From CAYMOV01 sp964392085 (lineage in GTDB: Bacteria; Oederibacteriota; Muellerivitia; Muellerivitales; Muellerivitaceae): a DNA stretch of 47,051 nucleotides. The DNA lies in NCBI GenBank assembly GCA_964392085.1, contig CAYMOV010000013.1, positions 1 through 47,051 of the forward strand, read 5' to 3'. A program made the translations under genes and the position numbers. Shown piece by piece: positions 1 to 8,681 of this stretch (position 1 is the first letter of the stretch; every line of letters begins with the position of its first letter). The notes beneath the pieces were generated by a model. That model had not been told where the DNA came from. It made no database searches and saw nothing but the letters and a program-made list of their open reading frames with translations.

Positions 1-14
1 CGACGCGGGATGGT

Positions 15-42
15 TTGAATCAACCGCCCCTTCCTATATAAT
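15..42 (+). promoter_or_regulatory. Promoter of rpoZ-coaBC
   Basis: A TTGAAT hexamer at 15-20 and a perfect TATAAT at 37-42 are separated by 16 bp, which fits a sigma-70-type promoter. Transcription would start near position 49 and give a leader of about 40 nt before rpoZ. Perfect TATAAT boxes recur before several other genes in this window, which supports the reading. Confidence 0.6.
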
Positions 43-90
43 CCACGGCCCCGGGCGAACCCGGGTGTCGAGCCATCCTTGGAGGATCTT

Positions 91-327
91 GTGTCCGATC
101 TGAAAAAGCAGTTCAGCATGGAAAGCTTTGAGAACCGTTACAACACCGTCTTGCTGGCCTCCAAACGGTCCCGCCAGCTCCTGGACCGGGCCGAAAAACA
201 TGGCATGTCCGCCGACGTCTCCAAGGTGATCATGCAGGCCCTGGAGGAAATCGTGAGCGGCAAGGTCACCCAGAAAATGCCCCCAGCCACTTCTAAGAAG
301 AAGTCCAAGGAAAAGTCCGAGGACTAA
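91..327 (+). CDS. rpoZ: RNA polymerase omega subunit
   Basis: Omega is the small subunit that helps assemble and stabilise RNA polymerase around beta-prime. The 78-residue product has the family length. It shows the N-E-N/R-Y-N-T-V-L-like segment near residues 11-20 (F-E-N-R-Y-N-T-V), the K-R-S-R-Q-L stretch, and a helix ending in A-L-E-E-I-V-S-G-K, followed by a Lys/Ser/Glu-rich tail. I chose GTG at 91 over TTG at 79 because GGAGG at 81-85 sits 5 nt upstream of it; the TTG would place that motif inside the gene. The gene is 13 bp from coaBC, and rpoZ-coaBC is a widely conserved gene order, which strengthens both calls. Confidence 0.88.
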   Translation: MSDLKKQFSMESFENRYNTVLLASKRSRQLLDRAEKHGMSADVSKVIMQALEEIVSGKVTQKMPPATSKKKSKEKSED

Positions 328-340
328 AGGTGGAAGCACC

Positions 341-1687
341 ATGCGGCGCCCCCCAGTCCTTCCGGGGTCGACCCCCGCGATCCACCGGCCCCGGCCGAGG
401 GTCCTCCTGGGGGTGACCGGTTCGGTTGCGGCTTATAAGGCCGCCCGATTAGCGAAGGGACTCTCGGCCATAGCCGAGGTCCGGGTATTTTTCACTGCCG
501 CCGCCGCCCAACTCGTGACCCCCGCCGCATTCCGACGTGTTTCCGGCCTTAAGGCTCAAACCTCCCTCTTCCATGGCGTCCATCCGCTTTCGCCGGACCT
601 TCCCTCCGGTGCCCATCCCCGAGTCCCGGTGCCCCATATCGACGACGTCCGGGATTGCGACCTGGTTCTAGTCGCCCCGGCGTCCGCGGATTTCCTGGGC
701 AAGCTCGCCCACGGGTTGGCGGACGACCTGCTTTCCACCGCCTGCCTGTACAGCACCGCCCCCCTATGGATCGCCCCGGCCATGAACGTCCACATGTGGC
801 GCCACGCGGCTGTCCAGGAAAACGCACGGATCCTCCGCGCGCGCGGAGCGACGTTCCTGGGGCCGGGCGCTGGGCTGTTGGCCTGTGGGGATGAGGGCGT
901 GGGACGGATGCGTGAGCCGGAGGAGATCCTCGACGAGGTCCGCGAGTTCCTGGCTGAACGCAATTCCTGGTCCGGACGGAGGGTGTTGGTGACCGCGGGT
1001 CCCACCCGCGAAACCCTGGATCCGGTGCGGTTCCTCACGAACCGTTCCAGCGGCCGGATGGGTTATGCCTTGGCGGAGGCGGCGGCCCGAAGGGGCGCGC
1101 AGGTGACGTTGATCACCGGGCCCACGCAGATCGCCACGCCGTCGGTCCAAACCCTGTGTTCGGTTGAAACGGCGGTTGAAATGGGCCTGGAAATCCGCCG
1201 GGCCCTGCCGAAAACCGACCTGGTGATCATGGCCGCAGCGGTGGCGGACTACCGGTCCGCGGCGCCCACACACCGAAAGATGAAGAAAACGGGCAAAACC
1301 ATTTCCCTCAAACTCGCCCAAAACCCCGACCTGTTGGCCGACATCCTTCGTCGGCGGAAACCAGGCCAGTTAGTCGTCGGTTTCGCTGCGGAGACCCACG
1401 ACCTGATGCGAAACGCGCAAGCGAAGCTGGCGAGGAAGCCCTGTGATCTCCTGGCGGCCAACCGGGTCGGGAAGAGCCGGGGCATGGAGACCGAGGACAA
1501 TGAGGTGACCCTCTTTTTTAAGGATGGAACCCGCCCCCTCCGTCTCGCTCGCGCGCCCAAATGGGTAATCGCCCGCCAAATGCTTGAAGTGATCGACCGT
1601 TGTTGGCCCTGGGCCGAAAAAAGCCCGGATCCCCTTCGTGAGGCTTTGTATCGGTCCAAGCCCAGGGACTGGAAAAGGTTGTCATGA
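341..1687 (+). CDS. coaBC: Phosphopantothenoylcysteine decarboxylase / phosphopantothenate-cysteine ligase
   Basis: This bifunctional flavoprotein makes 4'-phosphopantetheine for coenzyme A in two steps: CoaB joins cysteine to 4'-phosphopantothenate and CoaC decarboxylates the product. The CoaC half (about residues 19-200) has the flavin-binding V-T-G-S-V-A-A-Y-K motif, a candidate catalytic His99 in V-P-H-I-D, the P-A-M-N segment and Cys182 in A-C-G-D-E-G-V-G-R-M. The CoaB half starts near residue 213 with V-L-V-T-A-G-P-T-R-E and S-S-G-R-M-G, then K-M-K-K and A-A-N-R-V-G. The 448-residue length is normal for the fusion, apart from an N-terminal extension of about 18 residues rich in Pro and Arg. 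Its stop overlaps the next start by 4 bp (ATGA), so the downstream subtilase is likely translationally coupled. Confidence 0.93.
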   Translation: MRRPPVLPGSTPAIHRPRPRVLLGVTGSVAAYKAARLAKGLSAIAEVRVFFTAAAAQLVTPAAFRRVSGLKAQTSLFHGVHPLSPDLPSGAHPRVPVPHIDDVRDCDLVLVAPASADFLGKLAHGLADDLLSTACLYSTAPLWIAPAMNVHMWRHAAVQENARILRARGATFLGPGAGLLACGDEGVGRMREPEEILDEVREFLAERNSWSGRRVLVTAGPTRETLDPVRFLTNRSSGRMGYALAEAAARRGAQVTLITGPTQIATPSVQTLCSVETAVEMGLEIRRALPKTDLVIMAAAVADYRSAAPTHRKMKKTGKTISLKLAQNPDLLADILRRRKPGQLVVGFAAETHDLMRNAQAKLARKPCDLLAANRVGKSRGMETEDNEVTLFFKDGTRPLRLARAPKWVIARQMLEVIDRCWPWAEKSPDPLREALYRSKPRDWKRLS

Positions 1688-3339
1688 ACCGGCCTTGCAA
1701 CCGAGTTCAATCGTCGCGAATTCTCGGGGCCGTTTTCCCGGTATTGCTCGCATGGACCACGACACTGATTTGGGGCGCTTCGCCGGAGATTCGCCAGGCG
1801 CCCCGCGGAACGGACCGCGTTGAGGGAGAGGTATTGGTGCGGTGGCGGACGAGGCCCACGGCCTCGGAATTATCCGCGCTTGGGGTGGGCCACTCCTTGG
1901 CGATTGTCGACGCGCAACGAATCGTCCTATCCGGTATCGGGACGGACGCCGCCCTGGATTCCCTCCGGAAAAACCCAAACGTCCTTTGGGCTCAACCCAA
2001 CTACCGCTATCACGCCCTCCAATGCGTCCCGGCGGAACCCTTTTACGCCACGGACCAGACCTGGGAAATGGCCCAAATCCACGCGCCCCAGGGCTGGGGG
2101 CTTTTCCCGAATTGCCCGACGACGCCTCCCGGCGGCGCGGCCATCACCGTGGCCCTGGTGGATACCGGGTTGGATTTCTCACATCCCGACTTGGCGGCCG
2201 CCGCGGTGCCTGGATGGGATTACATCCATGGGGACGCCGACGCCTCGGATGATGAGGGCCATGGGACCTTCGTGGCCGGGTTGATCGCCGCGAGCTGGAA
2301 CAACCAAGGTATGGCCGGGGTGGCGGGCGGGGTCCGGATCCTCCCCATGAAGGTGCTCGACTCGGGCGGCAACGGAACCTCCGATTCGGTGGTCCAGGGC
2401 ATCCTGGGCGCCGTGTCGGGTGGCGCGAAAATCATCAACCTTTCCCTGGGGGGCGGCGGTTTCGGGGACGCCGAGCAACAGGCGTTGGATACGGCGATAT
2501 CGGCGGGCCTTATCGTGGTGGCCGCCTCAGGAAACGACGGCGGCGCGGTGCTTTATCCCGCGGCCTACCCGCCGGTCGTGTCGGTGGGCGCTACGGACCC
2601 CACGGGGAACGTCGCCTGGTACTCAAACCGGGGCGAGAACCTCGATTTGGTGGCGCCCGGGGGCGGCGGCGCCGCGGGCTTCAACTCGTCCATCGATATG
2701 TTCAGCGCGGCTTGGAGCGGTGCCCCTTCGGCCTATTTCCCGAGGCGTGGGCCCGGTGTGCCGGACAACGAGTACTGCTCAGGGGCCGGCACCTCCTATG
2801 CCACGCCCCTGGTCAGCGCGGCCATGGCCCTCGTGTGGTCCCTTTACCCCCAATGGACCGCCTCGCAGGTCCAGGACCGGGTGATTTCCTCCACGGATGA
2901 CCTGGGAACGCCCGGATGGGACACCACCTACGGTTATGGCCGCCTCAACCTGGAAAGGGCCTTGGCCCCGCAATCGGGTCCGAATCCGTTCCTTCAGACG
3001 GGGAAGTCGACGAAGGGCTCGAACCCCTACTATCCCAACCCGAACCCCTTTTACCCGGAGTCGGACGGGACGGTGAACTTGACCGTCGACCTGGACCGGC
3101 CCCAACCCGTGGAATTAATGATCTACGACTCCGCCGGCGCGTTGGTGCTCCACAAGACATTTTCGCCCTCCGAATTGAACTCGAACTCCGCACGGCCCCA
3201 ATTCCAATCGTACTATGTGAGTTGGGACGGTCGAAACAGCCGGGGTCGGTGGGTGGTGACGGGGGTATATCCCTACGTGATCCGCTCGGGCGGCGCGGAG
3301 GGGCGCAACAAGATCGCCGTAATCCGGGGCCACCGATGA
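1684..3339 (+). CDS. Secreted subtilisin-like serine protease (S8) with FlgD/T9SS-like C-terminal domain
   Basis: The predicted product is a 551-residue exported peptidase. A hydrophobic segment at residues 12-31 acts as signal peptide, and residues 45-110 resemble the fervidolysin-type propeptide. The S8 catalytic domain follows with Asp160 in V-D-T-G-L-D, His193 in G-H-G-T-F-V-A-G, the oxyanion Asn284 in A-S-G-N-D-G, and Ser371 in G-T-S-Y-A-T-P. All triad residues are present, so it should be active. The last 90 or so residues form a FlgD-like Ig fold (P-N-P-F-Y-P, then S-W-D-G-R-N-S-R-G and a G-V-Y-P-Y strand), similar to the sorting-type domains of other exported proteins in this window. 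The start overlaps the coaBC stop, and the stop overlaps the start of a PorV-like gene (ATGA), suggesting that cargo and barrel protein are made together. The natural substrate is unknown. Confidence 0.88.
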   Translation: MNRPCNRVQSSRILGAVFPVLLAWTTTLIWGASPEIRQAPRGTDRVEGEVLVRWRTRPTASELSALGVGHSLAIVDAQRIVLSGIGTDAALDSLRKNPNVLWAQPNYRYHALQCVPAEPFYATDQTWEMAQIHAPQGWGLFPNCPTTPPGGAAITVALVDTGLDFSHPDLAAAAVPGWDYIHGDADASDDEGHGTFVAGLIAASWNNQGMAGVAGGVRILPMKVLDSGGNGTSDSVVQGILGAVSGGAKIINLSLGGGGFGDAEQQALDTAISAGLIVVAASGNDGGAVLYPAAYPPVVSVGATDPTGNVAWYSNRGENLDLVAPGGGGAAGFNSSIDMFSAAWSGAPSAYFPRRGPGVPDNEYCSGAGTSYATPLVSAAMALVWSLYPQWTASQVQDRVISSTDDLGTPGWDTTYGYGRLNLERALAPQSGPNPFLQTGKSTKGSNPYYPNPNPFYPESDGTVNLTVDLDRPQPVELMIYDSAGALVLHKTFSPSELNSNSARPQFQSYYVSWDGRNSRGRWVVTGVYPYVIRSGGAEGRNKIAVIRGHR

Positions 3340-4268
3340 GGCGATCCATCGGGGGGACGATGGCTTTTTGGCTCTCGGCCGCGTTACTGGCGGGGGTTAG
3401 TTCTGGTCGGCCCCTCGAAGCGACGGAAATCGGCGGTGAACGGCCGGCTTCCTATATGGATCTCGGGCTCGGGGGGATGGAAACGGCCCTCGGGGGGGCC
3501 GCGGTGGCGTTGGGGGGCGACGTGATGTCGATGTTCCATAACCCGGCGGGATTGACCGGGGTCCGGACCCTCCAGTTCTATTCCCAATACGCTTTCATGG
3601 GCCAGGGCCGGAGCCTGGGGGTGTTGGCGATAGGTAATCGCCTGGAGAAGAGCCCACTATCCTACGGCTTGAGTTGGGTCTACTTCAGCGGCGGATCGAA
3701 CCTGGAATACCGATTGGGGCCGAGCTTGGACCCCATCAGCACGTTCAGCGACACCGAAATGACCTTCGCCGTAGGTGCGGGTTACCGTCTCAGCCCCCGG
3801 TGGCAGGTGGGATTGACCGGTAAGATCTACTTCCAAAGCCTGTTTTCCAACCTGGGTTGGGGAGGCGGGGGCGACTTGGGCCTGATGTTCCGGTGTGATC
3901 CCAAGACCACGCTGGGTCTGGCCCTCGAGAACATCTATTCCCGTGTCGGTTTCCAAAACGCACTTGCCGCGCCGATCCCACCCTCAATCCGGTTGGGGGC
4001 CCACCGGACCTTCGGAAGCACGTGGGCCGGATCCGCCGAGGTGGAGGAATCGTCCGATCGGGGGTTCCAACCCAAGGGTGGCGTCGAATATACTCCCGTA
4101 TCGGGCCTGTCGATCCGGGCGGGGTATGGGTCCGGCACCTTCCGGGCTGGGTTCGCGGTCTTGGCCCATGGTTCTAAGGTGGCTGAGAGTTTCGAGTACG
4201 TGGTCCAACAAGACCGGATCCAACACGGCCTGTTGCACCAAGTGATCCTGGAAGTGAGGTTCTTGTGA
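3336..4268 (+). CDS. PorV/PorQ-like outer-membrane beta-barrel protein
   Basis: The 310-residue product begins with a signal peptide (residues 1 to about 25). It continues with the PorV/PorQ/UPF0164 signature: L-G-L-G-G-M-E-T-A-L-G-G-A, then M-S-M-F-H-N-P-A-G-L. The remainder alternates short amphipathic strands with aromatic residues, as expected of a FadL-like outer-membrane barrel, and ends in V-R-F-L with a terminal hydrophobic residue. In Bacteroidota, PorV shuttles cargo of the type IX secretion system to the surface attachment machinery. Whether this homologue does so is inference, supported by the 4-bp overlap with the preceding protease carrying a sorting-type C-terminus. The reading frame is open further upstream (from 2916), but ATG 3336 gives a clean signal peptide and the overlap. 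A transport porin is the alternative. Confidence 0.75.
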   Translation: MRRSIGGTMAFWLSAALLAGVSSGRPLEATEIGGERPASYMDLGLGGMETALGGAAVALGGDVMSMFHNPAGLTGVRTLQFYSQYAFMGQGRSLGVLAIGNRLEKSPLSYGLSWVYFSGGSNLEYRLGPSLDPISTFSDTEMTFAVGAGYRLSPRWQVGLTGKIYFQSLFSNLGWGGGGDLGLMFRCDPKTTLGLALENIYSRVGFQNALAAPIPPSIRLGAHRTFGSTWAGSAEVEESSDRGFQPKGGVEYTPVSGLSIRAGYGSGTFRAGFAVLAHGSKVAESFEYVVQQDRIQHGLLHQVILEVRFL

Positions 4269-5035
4269 GCTCCCCTGGCGAAAAAAACCTGGCCCGATTC
4301 CAGACCCTCCGCCGGTTGGGTGTCCGATACGCCTCCGTCCCAAGGGGACGTTCCTCGGTCCCGGTGATCGAACCGGCGGTTCCTTCAATGAAAAGTGCGG
4401 CGGCCCCTGCCCCCCAGTTGGCAGCGCCTCCGATGAAACCCCAAGCGGCGCCGGTGCCCATATCCGTCACGGGAAGTTCCCTCGAGGCGTTCGGGCTAAA
4501 AATCTGTGAATGCCAGAAATGCCCGCTGGGCAAGACGCGCAAGAAATTCGTTTTCGGGAGCGGGAACCCGAAGGCCGAAATTGTTTTCGTGGGGGAGGCT
4601 CCGGGCGCGGATGAAGACGAGCAGGGCCTTCCTTTCGTGGGTCGGGCCGGGCAATTGCTGACGAAAATCATCGAGTCGACCAAAACGTGGAAACGGGACG
4701 AAGTCTACATTTGCAACGTGCTCAAGTGCAGGCCTCCCGGTAACCGCCCCCCCATCCCCGAGGAAGTGGAAGCCTGTCGCCCTTACCTGGAGGAACAGCT
4801 TCGCCTGCTCCAACCGAAAATGTTGGTGGCCCTGGGATCCTCGGCGGCCCAGGCCCTCCTCAAAACCAAGGAGCCGGTGGGTAAGCTCCGCGGCAAGTGG
4901 CACGACCTGGGGGGCATTCCCTTGAGGGTGACCTATCACCCGGCGGCCCTCCTCAGGACCGACGCTTACAAGAAGGATGTCTGGGAGGATATGAAGCTTT
5001 TAACCGCCCGGTTTAAGGAACTGACGGGGCTGTAA
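4265..5035 (+). CDS. Family 4 uracil-DNA glycosylase (4Fe-4S)
   Basis: The enzyme removes uracil from DNA as the first step of base excision repair. Residues 78-256 form the UDG domain. The four iron-sulfur ligands are Cys83 and Cys86 (C-Q-K-C), Cys155 (L-K-C-R-P-P) and Cys171. Motif A reads G-E-A-P-G-A-D-E-D-E-Q-G (110-121) and motif B reads Y-H-P-A-A-L-L (224-230), both diagnostic of family 4. Residues 25-70 are a Pro/Ala-rich flexible extension, as in the phage SPO1 polymerase-related versions of this family. It starts with GTG overlapping the previous stop by 4 bp (GTGA), so it is probably translationally coupled to the barrel gene although the functions look unrelated. Confidence 0.92.
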   Translation: MSSPGEKNLARFQTLRRLGVRYASVPRGRSSVPVIEPAVPSMKSAAAPAPQLAAPPMKPQAAPVPISVTGSSLEAFGLKICECQKCPLGKTRKKFVFGSGNPKAEIVFVGEAPGADEDEQGLPFVGRAGQLLTKIIESTKTWKRDEVYICNVLKCRPPGNRPPIPEEVEACRPYLEEQLRLLQPKMLVALGSSAAQALLKTKEPVGKLRGKWHDLGGIPLRVTYHPAALLRTDAYKKDVWEDMKLLTARFKELTGL

Positions 5036-5105
5036 AATTTCATTTTGGACCATTTGACGCCGAGATTTACCGGCCTTTTACCCCGATTTCCAAGCTTGCC
5101 CTCTG

Positions 5106-5111
5106 TATAAT
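5106..5111 (+). promoter_or_regulatory. Putative -10 box before the Thr/Pro surface protein
   Basis: A perfect TATAAT lies 50 bp before the start at 5162, in the 126-bp gap after the glycosylase gene. I see no convincing -35 hexamer at 16-18 bp, so this rests on the -10 alone. Confidence 0.4.
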
Positions 5112-5161
5112 TTCCCTTTGACCAGCAACCAATTTCCCTTAAAACAGGCCAAGGCCCTTTG

Positions 5162-8100
5162 ATGAAGTCCTATAAATTACAGGTTCTTTGGGCCCTGGCG
5201 TTCTTGGGGCTTTTCCCGGTTTTACGGGTCGAGGCGCAATGCCTCAATTCAGACCCCTTTTCGGGATCAGAGGTCAATTCATTCTGGACCTCAATTGATA
5301 TCAATGCGGTCGCAGCTGGATCCACCACCCTGGGCGGGGCCCTGACCCTGACGAGCTCAGACAACGGATTGCTGACCGGTTCGACAACCGATTCATTTCG
5401 ATATGTATTCCAGGCGGTTTCCGGTGATTCCACCATTACCCTCCAAATCAATTCCGCGGCCAATGTCAACGCTGGCAGCAAAGTGGGACTCATGATGCGG
5501 GGTGGGTTGGGCACGGGTGATGTCATGGCATTTGTCTTCGCGAGCAACGGTATCGGCTACAACCTCCGGACCCGGCAAACCGCAAACACCGCCTTGGCGA
5601 CGGCTGTCGCCAATAATGCCATACCTTATACCAATCCAAGCACGGGCTATGTCCGGCTTGTCAGGGTTGGAAACAACATTACGGGATCTTGGTCCTCCAA
5701 CGGAACCACCTGGAACACTATAGCTACTGTCGCCGTGACCATGCCTAATTCCGTTTATTATGTCGGAGTTGCATCCGCGGTTGGCGGAGGAGCGACTGGG
5801 GGATCCGCTTCGGTTGATAATTTTAATGTTTTGGTCGGAACCGTCTGCACCCTCACGCCTACTCTCAGTTTTACACCGACTCATACGCCTAGCTACACAC
5901 CGACTTTTACGGCCTCTTTCACGCCGAGCTTCACCCCGACGTTCACCCCGAGCTTTACCCCCTCTTACACACCCAGCTTTACCCCGAGTTTCACCCCGAC
6001 CTACACCCCAACCTTTACGCCATCCTTCACTCCTTCTTTCACGCCGACGATGACGCAGCAGGCGGTGCTGGTGGCGGCTGGGACGCCGACGCNNNNNNNN
6101 NNNNNNNNNNNNNNNNNNNNNNNNNNNNNNNNNNNNNNNNNNNNNNNNNNNNNNNNNNNNNNNNNNNNNNNNNNNNNNNNNNNNNNNNNNNNTCACGGCG
6201 AGCTTCACGCCGAGCTTCACGGCGACGTTCACGCCGAGCTTCACTCCCACATTTACGCCTTCTTTTACTCCGTCCTTTACGCCGAGCTTCACGCCTACTT
6301 TCACACCGACGTTCACGGCGACCTTTACACCGACGTTCACCCCCACGTCCACGCCGTCGTTTACGCCCAGCTTCACAGCGACGTTCACCCCGAGCTTCAC
6401 GGCGACGTTTACGGCATCCTTTACCCCGTCGTTTACGCCGAGCTTCACGCCTACTTTCACCCCGACGTTCACGGCGTCCTTTACGCCGAGTTTCACGCCG
6501 AGCTTCACCCCCACGTTCACCCCGTCCTTCACGCCGTCCTTTACCCCGACCTTCACGCCTTCGTTCACGGTGACGTTCACGCCGACGATGACGCAGCAGG
6601 CGGTGCTGGTGGCGGCTGGGACGCCGACGCCGGCGGACGTGACGGTCTTGCCGGGGGCGGCAGGGGTGACGGCGCTGAGGCTGAGGGTGACGAACCAGAG
6701 CGCGGAAGCGGTGAACCTGGGGTACGTGGTGCTGACGGCGAGCGGGAGCGGGGACGACCTGGGGGTATCGGCGGTGAGGCTGTTCAAGGGGGCGACGCAG
6801 CTGGCGAGCGGGGTGTATGGGGCGAACGACGGGCAGGTGACGATGGGCGGGTTCCCGTTGGACGTGTTGGGGGCGGGTGCGACGCAGGACTACGTGGTGA
6901 CGTATGACTTCGCGGGCGGTGCGGCGGTGGGAACGTACCAGGCGTCGGTGGCGGCGAACGGGGACGTGACGGGGACGGGGCTTGGGGCGGGGCGGTCGAT
7001 CCTGGTGACGGGGTCGCCGGTGAATGGGGCGGTGCTGACGGTGGCGCAGGCGACGGCGACGTTCACGGCGAGCTTCACGCCGAGCTTCACGGCGACGTTC
7101 ACGCCGAGCTTCACTCCGACGTTTACGCCGAGCTTTACCCCGACGGATACGCCTTCCTTCACGCCTTCTTTCACTGCGACGATTACGGCGACGTACACGG
7201 CGACGGTCATGCCGCCGGATCACCTAGCCTTCGTGGGGGCGATCCCTCCGATGACGGCTGGACAGTCCGCCGGCCCCGTCACGGTGGAGGTCCGGAACGC
7301 GGCCAACCAACCAGCCACGCTCCTCTCAGCCTTTACTTTCAACCTGAATTCCGACAGCAGCGGGGAATGGCGGTTTTCGCTGACGTCGGGTGGGGGCGCA
7401 GTGAACCAAGTAATCGTGCCGGTGGGCCCTCCCCAGGCGGTGGTTTACCTGATGGAATACAAAGCGGGGAATTGGACTTGGACGGCTTCGGCTCCTGGGG
7501 TGAACTCGGGGACGGCCCCAGCCACTGTTTCCCCAGGTCCGGCCGTGGCGATCCAATGGCTTTGGCCGGGTGAATCCCCCGATCCCGGGAGGCCCATCCA
7601 GAACCCGACGGGTAAGACCGGTACGGTATTGCCCATCCAGGCCGGGGCGCTAGTGACGGGGGCCCTCCGCGCGGTCGACGCCTGGTTCAACCTGACCACG
7701 GCCACAGTCAACCAGGTGAATTTGCAATTGACCGACGGGGCCGCTCCGACCCCGTCGTCTTCCAATATTTTGGGCGGTACGGGAACAGCCCCCACCCACT
7801 TTTACACCCAGGGGCCCCAACAGGGCACGGCCCGGGACTCCTCGAATGTCCTGTCTCCCGGGACGAGCTCGCCGATCCAGGTCTCGGCCGGCGTGGGAAG
7901 CACCCTCCTGCGGGTGGTGCACTTGCCCACGGGCCTCACGACGGCCATTAAGGGTCAGGTGGGCATCCCCCTGATGGGATTCAGCCTGAACGTGGCGGCT
8001 GGTACATTCCAAATCCAACCGGAGGCCTGGACCTTCCACCTGGAGGACGCATCAGGGAACCCCGCGGCTTTCCAATCCGTGATTTCATCAATCACCCTTA

Positions 8101-8681
8101 CTGACGGAACCCAAAGCCAGGTCCTAAATGTCAGCGCGGTTTCGGGATCGGCGGCCACGTTCATCGTGTTACCGGGTAATTTCCTTTGCAGCGACAACCC
8201 GGCCCTGCCGGTGACGATCCTGGGGGATGTCTCCCCGAACGCCATCGACGGAAGTTTTCGGTTGGGGGTCCTTTCCGTGAACGACATGGTCGTGAAGGAC
8301 GCCTCCTCCAACAACGGCCCCCTGGGGATAATCACCACGGGGGATTCCACGGGTTTCCCCATGAAATCCGAAACGCTGCTCATCCGCTCGGGGAACCTGG
8401 CCGACACTTATGGCAACCATCCGAACCCTTTCCGGGCTGGTTACGAGTCGACGACTTTTGAATTCTATTTGGCTTCGCCGGGTGACGCGGAATTGTCGGT
8501 GTTTGATATCACGGGAAGGCTCGTGCGTCATCTGGCCTCGGGACCCAAGGCCGCGGGGGCTCAACGGATCTTGTGGGACGGCAAAAACGGGTTGGGCCAA
8601 ACCGTCTCGAACGGCGTCTATTTCGCCCAACTGAAGGCCCAGGGTGAGACCCACATCTTGAAAGTGGCGGTGGCGCGATGA
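5162..8681 (+). CDS. Large secreted Thr/Pro-linker surface protein, interrupted by an assembly gap
   Basis: The start is ATG 5162, one codon inside a longer TTG reading frame. A signal peptide (residues 1-25) is followed by a concanavalin-like domain (about 26-228, like DUF1349/LamG domains), then strict F-T-P-S/T tetrapeptide linkers. A repeated Ig-like domain begins with T-Q-Q-A-V-L-V-A-A-G (6588-7062), then another linker, a large unrecognised region from 7210, and a FlgD-like C-terminal domain with P-N-P-F near 8430 and ending K-V-A-V-A-R. The frame differs by one base on the two sides of the 100-N gap. That is an artefact of the placeholder: any gap length divisible by three rejoins the frames, so I treat this as one gene. 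The stop overlaps the next start (ATGA), pairing it with a PorV-like barrel gene. A surface adhesin or binding protein is likely, but the ligand is unknown. Confidence 0.75.
5850..6050 (+). repeat. F-T-P-S/T tandem repeat (linker before the gap)
   Basis: This stretch encodes consecutive tetrapeptides of the form F/Y-T-P-S/T, a 12-base period with varied third positions. The same repeat resumes after the gap (6193-6587) and again at 7054-7206. In the protein these would be extended, probably O-glycosylated spacers; the glycosylation is inference. Confidence 0.85.
6093..6192. other. Scaffold gap of 100 Ns inside a repeated domain
   Basis: Exactly 100 Ns, the usual placeholder for an unknown length. 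The 55 bases before it (6038-6092) are identical to 6576-6630, and the 55 bases after it (6193-6247) are identical to 7063-7117. The missing sequence is therefore expected to resemble 6631-7062, 432 bp or a longer multiple-copy array. Confidence 0.95.
6193..6587 (+). repeat. F-T-P-S/T tandem repeat (linker after the gap)
   Basis: The longest linker segment in this gene, read in the frame of the downstream half: tetrapeptides F-T-P-S/T with F-T-A-T/S variants. Runs such as ttcacgccgagc recur with little third-position change, indicating more recent expansion than in the pre-gap linker. Confidence 0.85.
6576..7117 (+). repeat. Repeated Ig-like domain unit, collapsed in assembly
   Basis: This is the only complete copy of a unit present at least twice. 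Its first 55 and last 55 bases also flank the N gap. It encodes about 145 residues starting T-Q-Q-A-V-L-V-A-A-G and continuing into a beta-rich domain (L-R-L-R-V-T-N-Q-S, then a Y-V-V-T-Y-D strand). The codons overwhelmingly end in G (gcg, acg, gtg, ctg, ggg), unlike the C-ending preference of neighbouring genes. Confidence 0.8.
7054..7206 (+). repeat. F-T-P-S/T tandem repeat (third linker)
   Basis: A shorter linker with the same tetrapeptide pattern, separating the repeated Ig-like domain from the C-terminal half. Its first 55 bases equal those just after the N gap. Confidence 0.85.

Noticed and set aside
2916..3335. Upstream extension of the PorV-like gene to 2916
   Set aside because: The extension overlaps the protease gene by 420 bp, lacks a signal peptide at its start and is low-complexity; ATG 3336 gives a signal peptide and the 4-bp overlap.
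5162..6907. A frameshifted or truncated version of the surface protein ending at 6907
   Set aside because: The frame after the gap in this reading is His/Val-rich nonsense caused by the 100-N placeholder. The other frame continues the same repeat and domain.
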